Source of the DNA: Symbiodinium natans
Lineage: Eukaryota > Sar > Dinophyceae > Suessiales > Symbiodiniaceae
NCBI GenBank assembly: GCA_905221605.1
Contig: CAJNDS010000131.1
Location: forward strand, 140,001 to 192,500
Reading direction: 5' to 3'
Length of the DNA: 52,500 nt
The translations under genes were made by a program, and so were the position numbers. The notes beneath the pieces are model-generated. The model was not told the origin of the DNA and did no database searches. It saw only the letters and a program-made list of their open reading frames with translations. This document shows positions 30,501-39,400 of the stretch, one piece after another (position 1 is the first letter of the stretch; each line of letters opens with the position of its first letter).

Positions 30501-33500
30501 TCGGAGGACTTGGCAGCGCTACGTGGCGAAGAGGGCGCGGCTTCGTGCCGAGCGACAGGTGACCTCCGCGGGCCCGGGAATGGGGATTTAGGGTTTAGGG
30601 TTTAGGGTTCAGTGTTTAGGGTGTAAGCACTTTGGGACTTAGGGAGTCAGGGCTGCAGGGACTTAGATGATCAGGACGTGCAGGCTTCGAGGACACATGC
30701 AGGCTTCAGGCAAATGGGCCACCAGACTGTTGAGTCCCGTGGTTGGAAGTGCACGAGATGTCGTTCTCAGTGATCTTGCATGGCCCTTTTTTTCAACCCT
30801 AAACCCTAACCCTAAACCCTAAACCCTAAACCCTAAACCCTAAACCCTAAACCCTAAACCCTAAACCCTAAACCCTAAACCCTAAACCCTAAACCCTAAA
30901 CCCTAAACCCTACCCCTAAACCCTAAACCCTAAACCCTAAACCCTAAACCCTAAACCCTAAACCCTAAACCCTAAACCCTAAACCCTAAACCCTAAACCC
31001 TAGACCCTAGACCCTAGACCCTAGACCCTAAACCCTAAACCCTAAACCCTAAATTTAAGAGCCTCCGGCTCAACCCGCCGACCCCGCAGGAGAACAAGTT
31101 CAAGGTTTGGGGTTTGGTAGATTGGGTTTGCGGTTCGGGTCTGGGTCGGGGGGTGGGGGGGTGGGGCCAGCCGGGGCGTGGGGTAGGGGGGGGGGGGGGG
31201 GGGGGGTTTTTTCCCTCCTGTGCCCCCTATGCACTGTGTGAAACCGCCTATGGTCCATGAGTTTACGCGGTGTGGGTGGCCTGTTCCTCCACAAAAAAGC
31301 TGCCGGAGTACCCCCCCCTACCCCGCCCCCCCCCCCCCCCGGTAAGGAGGGAGAGGGAGGTTTTCACCTCCAAACCCCCAACATGCCGCCAAGGTCGGCG
31401 AAACCCTACCCTAAACCCTAAACCCTAAACCCTAAACCCTAAACCAAAACCCTAAACCCTAAACCCTAACCCAAACCCTAAACCCTAAACCCTAAACCCA
31501 CCCTAAACCCTAAACCCTAAACCCTAAAACCCTAAACCCTAAACCCTAAACCCTAAACCCTAAACCCTAAACCCTAAACCCTAAACCCTAAACCCTAAAC
31601 CCTAAACCCTAAACCCTAAACCCTAAACCCTAAACCCTAACAACCCGGCCCGTTGCACGGGTGCAAAAGGGAGACTTGGTTCGAGAGCTCCTGGGGTGGT
31701 GCCACGGTACTCTCAGTGCTGTCACAAGAACATAAGAAGCTTGCTCAAGACATTTAGTATGTGGCTGGTTGGCAAAATTATGGTCCCTTTTTGGATCCCT
31801 CTTATCATACGTCACCCAATATTAGGGTACCCCAAAAGGGATCATGATTTTGACAACCACCCATATGTGGTTGTGTGGAAAGCAAGAAGAATGTGGGCAA
31901 GCATCCTGCGCGGAGCCAGGATTCAGGGTGTTGATGCCTGGGGTTTTGGAGGGGCATTTCAGAAAGGGGTGGTGCCCACAAGAAGGACCATCATCGAGCG
32001 AGCCGGATTGCATCTGAGAAATCCCCATCCCATCCCTGCACGTCTGCTCCTTTTTGTCCGGAACGTGGGCCCTTTATGCATGTAAGATCCCCACAATGCT
32101 CTAAAGTCCAGGTGCCTTTGTCGGACTCGAGCAAAGCTTGATAGGGATTTAGGAGGTTCCTTTCATGATTGTGGTGAAGACCTCTAAATCTCGCTTTTGA
32201 ACAGAAGCACGCTTTCTGCGCGAAAGCCTTCCACCGCAGGGCACGGACAGATTGGAGGCGGCGGTGCGCACTGAAGGACTTCGGGGTATTCGGTCAACTG
32301 GCGGATGGCTGTGTCTCAAGGTGTCGGGCTTTCATTTCCTGAGTAAGAGGCTGTTCCGTGATGGTACCACCGAATACCGTGACTGCGATGGCTTTGTGCA
32401 GAGTTGTCCCTCCACGCTTCCAGGACTTGTGGGTCAGCATCCGGAGCTCTTTGCCCCAGTGGATGCGAGTCTGAACGAGGCGGGGTTTCGAAAATCGGGG
32501 TACTCAATTTTTGGGGGGCCCCTTTAAGGGGCTTCTATTCTTGCAAGGGGTGAAAAAGGGTACCCCTATTTTGGGAAATGCCCAGGTATACCTCTGGCAT
32601 GGCACCCCAATACGCACGGCACTGGCCATTGCGCGCGATGGCTTCGACCTAGCGATGGCGGGCTCCAACGGCACCATGTACGGCAAAGGCCTCTACTTCG
32701 CGGAGAACAGCACCTGGGTGAATTTGGGACCCTAAGCCCTAAACCCCAACCCCAAACCCTAAACCCCAAACCCTAAACCCTAAACCCCAAACCCCGAACC
32801 CTAAACCCTAAACCTCAAGTTTGGGGCGACCTGCTGGAGTCTGAGGGTAGGTACCGGGGCCTTTAATATGGTCCCTTACCTCCTTCAAAGGGATCTGAAG
32901 TACCCGAGACCCTCGACCCTAAACCCTAAACCCTGAACCCTTAACCCTAAACCCTAAAGGGAATATAAGATGTATTTATGGGGTGCCCTTAATTTAAGGT
33001 CCCACACTAAGGAACCATGTAAATACCCTTAGATGGAGACATGGGATGATCCTGGGTGATAGAAGAGCTGGTCTCGACTGCTGAGGTACGAAAGCAGACG
33101 AGTATGCAAGGGACGAGCCCCACGGCCGCTCTGCTGAGTTGCATAGGGCCCTTGGAACTGTTGTGTGTGTGTGTGTGGTTTAGGGTTTAGGGGTTAGGGT
33201 TTAGGGTGTACGTGTGTGCGTGTGTGTGTGCGGAAAAGTAAGTAAGTAGGTAGGTAAGTAAGCAAGAAAGTAAGGAAGCAAGTAAGTTTGTGTGTGTGAG
33301 TGTGTGGGGGCAAGAGAGAGAGCCACACGCACCTCACATGAAGAACAGGTGACACCCAACACAAGGACTGGAAATGCTGGAAGACCACGGCATGAAAACA
33401 GTCCGAAGCAAAAGCGCAGCTTTAACAGCACATTTCTCATCCTGAGGTGAAATCCGCGTCTCACATTAGAAACCTTAGCGAAACGAGTTGACAATCCAGA

Positions 33501-35843
33501 AGCTTGGGCATAGGGCCGAGGAGGTTCCGCGTTTCACGGGGAGAACCACCTTAAAACAATCCCAAAGCAACAGCGAGCTAAAACATATGAATGTTCAAGA
33601 CTCAGGTTTACGCAAGACTTGACGCAACGGTTTCAGCACATCGCACGAAACAGTTCGAAAGTAGTGTTGGAAACGCATCCTCAGGACTTCAAGTGTGGAC
33701 AACAAACATGGGTATGACCACCTTTACGGTAACAACCGGAAAGCATGAAAAACTGAAGCTGCAAGGAGCCTTTTCTTGAACACATGCGTCGGAAATCCCG
33801 TGCCTCGCACCAGAAACACAGCACACAGCATTCCTATTGTAAGCAAAGCATGAGACGTCACAACTTACCAAGACTCCCAAACACACAAAACAAAACGCAT
33901 ATGGGTAATTCTCGAAGTTAGGTTCCTTTTTTGGGGTCCTTGTCTGCAAGGGTACCGCAATTCAGAGCACAGAAAGTATAGTGAGAGTATGGTATGACAT
34001 CACAAAACATGGCCTGTGCCAAAGGTTCATGGGTGCCATGTGTTCGCTCTTGCGGCACGAGTACTCGTAGGCCAGGGAACAACGCATCTCAATGCTGAGA
34101 TGCTGGTGAAGGTTCTCAAGTTTTATACCGAGCCTAGTAAAGAATCAATAGGAAGCAGGTTTGAGGGCGGTAGATTTCCAGCCACATGTGTCTATGTACC
34201 TCGCTTGTCAGGCTTTTTCCAAGACGTCTTCGCCCTCCTCCTTTGCCGCGTCTGCCTGGGCAAGCTCCTTGGTTGATGTTACGGACTTTATTGAAGTCAT
34301 CCATTTTGAAGTTCCCATGAGAGGGAAGCCCTGTGGTAGCCTGAGCCCTAAACCCTAAACCCTAAACCCTAAACCCTAAACCCTAAACCCCAAACCCCAA
34401 AACCCCAAGCCCTAAACCCTAAACCCTGCAAACTTCGTTCCATGTTCTTTGACAGCAACCCAGGTTCCTCTACTCCGAAGATCGGCTTGATTCAGCAGGC
34501 CAGCCTTTAAAGCCCTCCACCGGAGCTTCGTTCGACTTAGAGATTGGGATGCTCCCCCTTGTACGAACAGTCCTTAATACGGGTTATCATCGGGGGTTCT
34601 ACAATCCCATTAAGGACTGTTAGCCCTACACGAACAGTCCTTAATAGGATTATAGTAAGGGGGAGAAGGGGGTATGAAAATCCCAATAAAGGTTAGCGTC
34701 AACGTAATGTGCATTATACAGTACATACCCTTTATGTAGTTTAAGGTGCCCAACAAGTCTCCCCAACAGATGCCCAAAAGTCCGAGTTCGAATGGTCGAT
34801 GCAGGCGCCATGGCAGAAGCAGGGACCATCGACAGCACAGTCGGGGACAGGACTGGGACTCTGCACCTGTCACGAGGTGGCTCCGTAGTTCAGGGGCTCA
34901 GGGATTCGGGTTTAGGGTGTAGGGTCAGGGCGTTTGGAGTTTAGGGTTAAGGGTGTAGGGTGTAGGGTGTAGGGCTTGGGGCTTAGGGTGTAGAGTTCAA
35001 GCCTTCGTTGCTCGGACGTTCCGTGGCGGCTCCCGCTTTGTAAAGGACCCGCTCGGCAAACACCTTCCGGGAGTTTGCGGCCTACGACCCCGACCAGGCA
35101 CAGGGAAGTCGCCCTCAAAGGCTTCTAAGCCAAGACCCAGATTTGGGGAGATTTACGATTTTAGGGTTTAGGGTTTAGGGGTACCCTACTGGGGTCTAGA
35201 CGATAAGGGGATCCTACTATTATTTGGGGGTCGATGTATTATTAGGGGTCCCTGATTCTCGCAAACCCCATTTCAGTTTCAAGAAGTGTCTACTAGGGCC
35301 TGGGAAGTTTGCGGTACACTGGGCTTGAGGGTACCGTTCAGTGTAACCCTGGGCCCTAAAGCCTAAACCCTGAGCCCTAAAGAAACCCCTAAGACTCCCA
35401 CGTTCTATGCCCTAAAATTGCCCTAGAATCCCTTAAGACCCTCAAACCCCAAACCCTAAACCCTAAACCCTAAAATCCCTTAAGACCCTCAAACCCCAAA
35501 CCCTAAAATCTTTTGAGGCCCCCAATCCCTAAACACTAAAAACCCTTAAGGTGTGCCCGAAAAAAACCTTTAAGGCTCCCCCGAAACCCTAAACCCTAAA
35601 CCCCAAACCCCAAACCCCAACCCTAAGCCCTAAACCCTAAACCCTAAACCCTAAACCCTAAACCCTAAACCCTAAACCCTAAACCCTAAACCCTAAACCC
35701 TAAACCCTAAACCCTAAACCCTAAACCCTAAACCCTAAACCCTAAACCTTTGGGACAGCCCTGGGACAGCCCGGGAGGTCTATCCCGAGTACGTGGTGCT
35801 GTACTCACGGCGGCCGAAGGCCCCGGCATGGCATGGGGTTTAG
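27544..35843 (+). CDS. PARP-A2: PARP-domain ADP-ribosyltransferase, multi-exon
   Basis: Paralogue of PARP-A1. Exons: 27544-about 27647 (TLPAYW), 28696-28745, 28919-28983 (FAELLDSTYRARSSQDR), 29242-29312 (Cys-rich), 30210-30261 (YVVRRVLRAENSG), about 30504-30560 (TWQRYVAKRARLRAE), 32424-32479 (HPELFAPVDASLNE), 32586-32709 (VYLWHGTPIRTALAI His; GTMYGKGLYFAEN Tyr), 33086-33124 (KADEYARDEPHG), 34212-34263, 34464-34498, 34805-34850 (TIDSTVGDR), 35046-35097 (NTFREFAAYDPDQ), 35778-35843 (VYPEYVVLYSRRP, Glu). The stop TAG is made by the TTTAGGG repeat that follows. The His-Tyr-Glu triad is intact. Three introns here are absent from PARP-A1. Donors are GC or GA in almost every intron. The exon between 30560 and 32424 is unresolved. 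Confidence 0.85.
27647..27700. repeat. G-strand telomeric tract after PARP-A2 exon
   Basis: Seven TTTAGGG units starting directly at the exon end; the first GGGTTTAGG supplies a GT donor. Confidence 0.92.
27727..27818. mobile_element. MITE family B, full copy in PARP-A2 intron
   Basis: GGGATGTTCCCCCTTATACT and AGCAGTCCTTAATAG pair with GGACTGCTAGTACAAGGGGG and AACATCCC. Long terminal inverted repeats of about 30 bp and a 90-bp total length. Confidence 0.8.
28067..28150. repeat. C-strand telomere-like tract
   Basis: CCCCAAA and CCCTAAA units, followed 110 bp later by G-strand TTTGGGG (28240-28300). Confidence 0.88.
28441..28640. repeat. Interstitial telomeric array, C-strand
   Basis: About 28 near-perfect CCCTAAA units before the 28696 exon of PARP-A2. 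Confidence 0.97.
28746..28918 (+). other. Intron present in PARP-A2, absent from PARP-A1
   Basis: GAG|GCGATG...GTGCCAG|GAACAG. Removing these 173 bp aligns LYVGE-EQWQPFAELL with PARP-A1 LYSSDDQLEQFTELL without any length difference. The intron holds a CCCTAAA tract. Confidence 0.75.
29242..29312 (+). other. Cys-rich insertion exon in PARP-A2
   Basis: It reads PCPTGACPKTQGGCPCVQPD then GEPG; all four cysteines match PARP-A1 (7701-7771). The intron in front begins GA (CAAGACAG|GACAGA) where PARP-A1 has GC. Confidence 0.7.
29494..29645. repeat. Interstitial telomeric array, C-strand
   Basis: About twenty CCCTAAA units inside the PARP-A2 intron 29313-30209. G-strand-like TTGTTAGGG/TTGTGAGGG repeats open the same intron at 29326-29402. 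Confidence 0.95.
29650..30030. repeat. Degenerate CCCCTAAA tract with homopolymers
   Basis: Units of eight (CCCCTAAA) rather than seven, plus C runs at 29657, 29882 and 29939 and an A run at 29965-29978. Confidence 0.88.
30045..30219. repeat. Telomeric tract between two 31-bp direct repeats
   Basis: GGGCCTCTGACGCTCTGAGA and GGCTTGCCTGC (30045-30075) recurs at 30189-30219 with 29 of 31 bases identical. The second copy includes the intron acceptor and the first bases of the PARP-A2 exon. Between them is CCCTAAA repeat. Confidence 0.8.
30270..30302. repeat. G-strand telomeric tract after PARP-A2 exon
   Basis: Four TTTAGGG units nine bases after the exon end at 30261. Confidence 0.9.
30798..31050. 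repeat. Interstitial telomeric array, C-strand
   Basis: CCCTAAA units, four CCCTAGA units near 31000, joined directly to repeat family X. Confidence 0.97.
31051..31401. mobile_element. Telomere-associated repeat family X, copy 2
   Basis: Same start (ATTTAAGAGCCTCCGGCTCA), same internal GCCTATGGTCCATGAGTTTA and same end (ATGCCGCCAAGGTCGGCG) as 26857-27257. Telomeric array on both sides. Confidence 0.75.
31402..31641. repeat. Interstitial telomeric array, C-strand
   Basis: CCCTAAA units with a few truncated ones. Confidence 0.97.
31760..31866. mobile_element. MITE family C, copy 1, in PARP-A2 intron
   Basis: GTTGGCAAAATTATGGTCCC at the left and AAAGGGATCATGATTTTGAC and AACCACCCA at the right form inverted arms. 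Other copies: 38862 and 44193. Confidence 0.75.
32480..32585 (+). mobile_element. MITE family E acting as an intron (introner) in PARP-A2
   Basis: AACGAG|GCGGGG at the left, GCCCAG|GTATAC at the right, with inverted arms TTTCGAAAATCGGGGTAC and GGGTACCCCTATTTTGGGAA. Removing exactly these 106 bp joins ...DASLNE to VYLWHGT, matching PARP-A1 DEGLNE-FYLWHGT, which is continuous at 8633-8671. Confidence 0.85.
32860..33032. mobile_element. MITE family F-like copy with telomeric repeat inside
   Basis: TATGGTCCCTTACC at the left and GGTCCCACACTAAGGAACCA and TG at the right are separated by CCCTAAA units (32917-32958). Likely a family F element interrupted by telomeric sequence. Confidence 0.45.
33165..33310. 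repeat. (TG)n and GTAAGTAGGT microsatellites
   Basis: TGTGTG stretches flanking a short TTTAGGG tract, then AAGTAAGTAGGT repeats. The 33310-34200 sequence that follows is unique and shows no gene I can support. Confidence 0.85.
34264..34463 (+). other. GC-AG intron present in PARP-A2, absent from PARP-A1
   Basis: GGGCAA|GCTCCTTGG ... AACCCAG|GTTCC. Splicing gives CLGKFLYSEDR, matching PARP-A1 CMGKFLYTTDR, which is uninterrupted. The intron contains CCCTAAA repeats (34347-34430). Confidence 0.8.
34546..34668. mobile_element. MITE family B, compound copy
   Basis: GGGATGCTCCCCCTTGTACG and AACAGTCCTTAA, then CCATTAAGGACTGTTAG, then a second ACGAACAGTCCTTAATAGGA and AAGGGGGAG. It looks like one copy plus half of another. 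Confidence 0.7.
35427..35507. repeat. 34-bp direct repeats around a short telomeric tract
   Basis: AATCCCTTAAGACCCTCAAA and CCCCAAACCCTAAA at 35427-35460 recur exactly at 35474-35507, separated by CCCTAAACCCTAA. Confidence 0.8.
35581..35748. repeat. Interstitial telomeric array, C-strand
   Basis: More than twenty CCCTAAA units before the last PARP-A2 exon. Confidence 0.97.
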
Positions 35844-36195
35844 GGTTTAGGGTTTGGGGTTTAGGGTTTAGGGTTTAGGGTTTAGGGTTTAGGGTTTCGG
35901 GTTTGGGGTTTGGGGTTTGGGGTTTGGGGTTTGGGGTTTGGGGTTTGGGGTTTAGGGTTTAGGGTTTAGGGTTTAGGGTTTAGGGTTTAGGGTTTAGGGT
36001 TTAGGTTTGGGGTTTGGGGTTTGGGGTTGGGTTTGGGTTTGGGGTTTGGGGTTTTGGGGTTTGGGGTTTAGGGTTTAGGGTTTAGGGTTTAGGGTTTAGG
36101 GTTTAGGGTTTGGGGTTTGGGGTTTAGGGTTTAGGGTTTGGGGTTTGGGGTTTGGGGTTTAGGGTTTAGGGTTGAGGGTTAGGGTTTAGGGTTTA
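35836..36195. repeat. G-strand array TTTAGGG/TTTGGGG
   Basis: It starts inside the last PARP-A2 codons (the TAG stop is part of it) and alternates blocks of TTTAGGG and TTTGGGG for 360 bp. Confidence 0.97.
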
Positions 36196-36371
36196 GAGTT
36201 TGGAGTTGTGGCTGTCCGGGGTTTCGGTGTGTAGGACGTTACACGGAAGCCCTTAGAGCTCAAAACTCAAAAGCTTTAAGAGCCCTAAGGGCCACAAAGC
36301 CCCGAACCCTCAGACCCGGAAGACCCTCAGGCCGAAAAGCCTTAAAGCCCCGAGCACCCTAAACCTTAAAA

Positions 36372-36488
36372 CCCTAAACCCTAAACCCTAAACCCTAAAC
36401 CCTAAACCCTAAACCCTAAACCCTAAACCCTAAACCCTAAACCCTAAACCCTAAACCCTAAACCCTAAACCCTAAACCCTAAACCCTT
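36372..36488. repeat. Interstitial telomeric array, C-strand
   Basis: Sixteen CCCTAAA units ending ten bases before the first PARP-B2 exon. Confidence 0.97.
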
Positions 36489-36497
36489 TACCGGAAG

Positions 36498-39400
36498 GCT
36501 GTTGCTCCCGAGCCCTTCAAGTTCGGCCTGGCGCAGCTTCACACGCAGCTCTGTGGCTTGCAAATCCGAAGCTGCAGTGGGCTCAGGGTTTGGGGCTTGA
36601 GGCTTTGGGGTTTCGGGCTTAGGGAAAGGGTCCCTATGTCCTAAACCCTGAACCCTAAACCCTAAACCCTCAACCCTAAGCCCTGAACCCTAAAGCCCCT
36701 ACAACGCAAAACCCCAAACCCTAAGCCCGAGTTGGACTTTCAGGGTGTGGAGGACGGAAGGGCATGCCCCTAACTCGCCCGCACGGCAACCTCAAGAACC
36801 TCAAGAGCGGGTTTGGCGTCTAAACCCTAAACGACCCTAAACCCTAAACCGATTTAGGTTCAGGGGGGTTCAGGCCAGGCCACAGAGGCCTTCTGGCTAG
36901 GCCCCGGGTAGCGCGTAGTTCTAAAAGCTTAGAACCCTGCACCCTAAACCCTCAATCCTAAACCCTAAACCTGAACCCTGAACCCGGAACCCTAAACCCT
37001 AAACCCGTACTAAACCCTAAACCCTAACCCTATAAACTTTGCGAATAAGCTTCCACCCCTCACCCCCGAAACGTTAAACCCCTCGCAAAGCCTAAACCCC
37101 AAAACCCTGTAAACTCCAAACCCCACTTCCCAAAAACCTTGAACCCTTAATCCCCCAAAACAAGTCAGGTTTAGGGTTTAGGGTTTAGGGTTGAGGGTTT
37201 AGGGTTTAGGGTTTAGGGTTTAGGGTTTAGGGTTCAGGGCTTAGGGCTTAGGGCTTAGGCTTTAGGGTTTAGGGTTTAGGGATTTAGGGTTTAGGGGTTT
37301 AGGGGTTTAGGGTTTAGGGCAAAAGCCCTAGCTCCAAAGCCCTTAAGCTCCTGAACCAACATGCCGCAGAGAGGCTCCCCGTCTACTGGAAGCACTTCCA
37401 CTTGAATCCGCAGACCAACTTCTTTGAGGCCCAAGTTGCTTAAGCTTGGCTGAAGGGCTCACCCTAAACCCCTAAACCCCGAAACCCTAAACCCCTAAAC
37501 CCCTAAACCCTAAACCCTAAACCCTCCAAGCCCTATGCCCCTGTAAGACCTTTAGGGTCGAGGATTGGGGGTTTCGGGCCGAAGGGCTACGGAGTCGATC
37601 CTTTAAGGGCTATGAGGTGGCGGTCAGATGTTAGGTGTCTTGGTGACTGTAAGGTTCAGGAGTCAGGGTTGGAGGAACCCCAAACCCTAAGGCCTGTAAA
37701 CTTTTGTGTGACTTCAGGGTCTGGTCGCGGCTGGGCTTGGGGGTTTCGGGATGATAGGGTAGGAAGGATCCCCTAGCAACCCCTCCATGTGCAGATGCAG
37801 TACCGGGTGCGCGGTGCCTCGCGCGATCTGCTGGGGCAGCTGGCGCAGGCATGCTATCCAGGCTGGGAACGGTCAGGAATTAGGGTGTAGGATGTTCCCC
37901 CTCATAACAGTCCTTAATGGGGAGTATCATCGGGGGTACTAGAATCCCGTTTCAGGCCTGTTAGTATAAGGGGGAACATCCCAGGGTGTAGGGTGTAAGG
38001 TCTTGGGGCTTAGGGAGATCGAGTGAAGATGAGCCCTGAGTCCTTAACTACGACACCCCAAACGCTGCTAAGATTCTGAGCTTTACTAGGTTACTACACC
38101 CTATCGTACCCCAAACCCTAAATACTACACCCCAGTCTAGCACCCCTGAACCCTAAACCCTACTCAGTTTCTGTAATCCTAAACACCAAAGGCCGTTCAG
38201 GCCACGACTGCCGGGCCACCGGTTCATGCCACCCAGCCTCGTATAGGGCCTTGGGAATAGCCTATCTATCGATGTACTTGTCTTTAAAAGAATGGCTATG
38301 TTAGGTTTTGTGGGCTCACTCTCACAAGAAGTAAATACACAAGTACTCAGAAGTAAATATGCAAATAAATTCTCTCTCTCTCTATATATATAAGTGGAAA
38401 CAATGCATGTATATGTACGCATATACTCTATTCCGTTCTATTCTTTTGTGTCATGTTGCTATGTTATATTGCATGATTCTATGTTTTTTTTTGAATTTTA
38501 TACTATACATATATTGATACTCATATTCTTTTCATTTACTTATAGAATATTCTACATAGTATATTCTGTTATATTACATATTTACATGAAATCTTAGGGC
38601 CGTTAAGTGTAGTTTTCAGAGGTGGTAAGCCTTCCCACTTTCACCTACAGGAACTCCAACCTCGCCAGCAAACCCCAAACCCCAAACCCCTAAACCACTA
38701 AACCCCTAAACCCTAAACCCCTAAACCCCCAAACCCCCAAACCCCTAAACCCCGAAACCCGTAAACCCCTAAACCCCTAAATCCGCAAGCAGAAACGCTG
38801 AGGTGGCCGAGGCCGCATCGAGGCAGCTGTAGGGCTGCGGGCTTTCTGTCATAGTACAATCCATAAGGGCGGTTGTCAAAATTATGATCCCTTTTGGGGT
38901 ACCCTAAACAGTAGGTGCCGTACTATACTTGGGATCCAAGAAGGGACCGTAGTTTCGACAACCCATAAGATTTTTCGGATGCGACAACAGGCCCATAGTT
39001 TAGATCCGCACCCTTTCAGGTTTAGGGTTTAGGGCAGTTGAGGGCTTCGGTGGACAAGCAGTGTTGGGCAATTTCCGCACCCAGCCCTTCAACCCCAAAC
39101 CCTCATCTTCATTGGAGTTGTTGCTGTGTTAAACAACATAAGTAGATATATGTAGATATACACATACATGTTTCCTAAACATATGGGTGCTGAACAAATT
39201 CTTCCTACACATAGTGGTGGGTGTGTTTGTGCTCTGGTTCTTCAGGGATCCAAGCCAATAAAGTTCCTCAGATGTCCATGGCCCCACAGCCTGGGTTTGG
39301 GGTTTGGGGTTTAGGGTTTGGGGTCTAGGGTTTGGGGTTTAGGGTCTAGGGTTTAGGTTTCAGGGTTTAGGGTTTAGGGCCTTTGAAATTTAGAGTCGCC

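Noticed and set aside
31696-32085. 129-codon frame in the PARP-A2 intron
   Set aside because: Its first part is MITE family C and the rest has no partner in PARP-A1; no motif seen.
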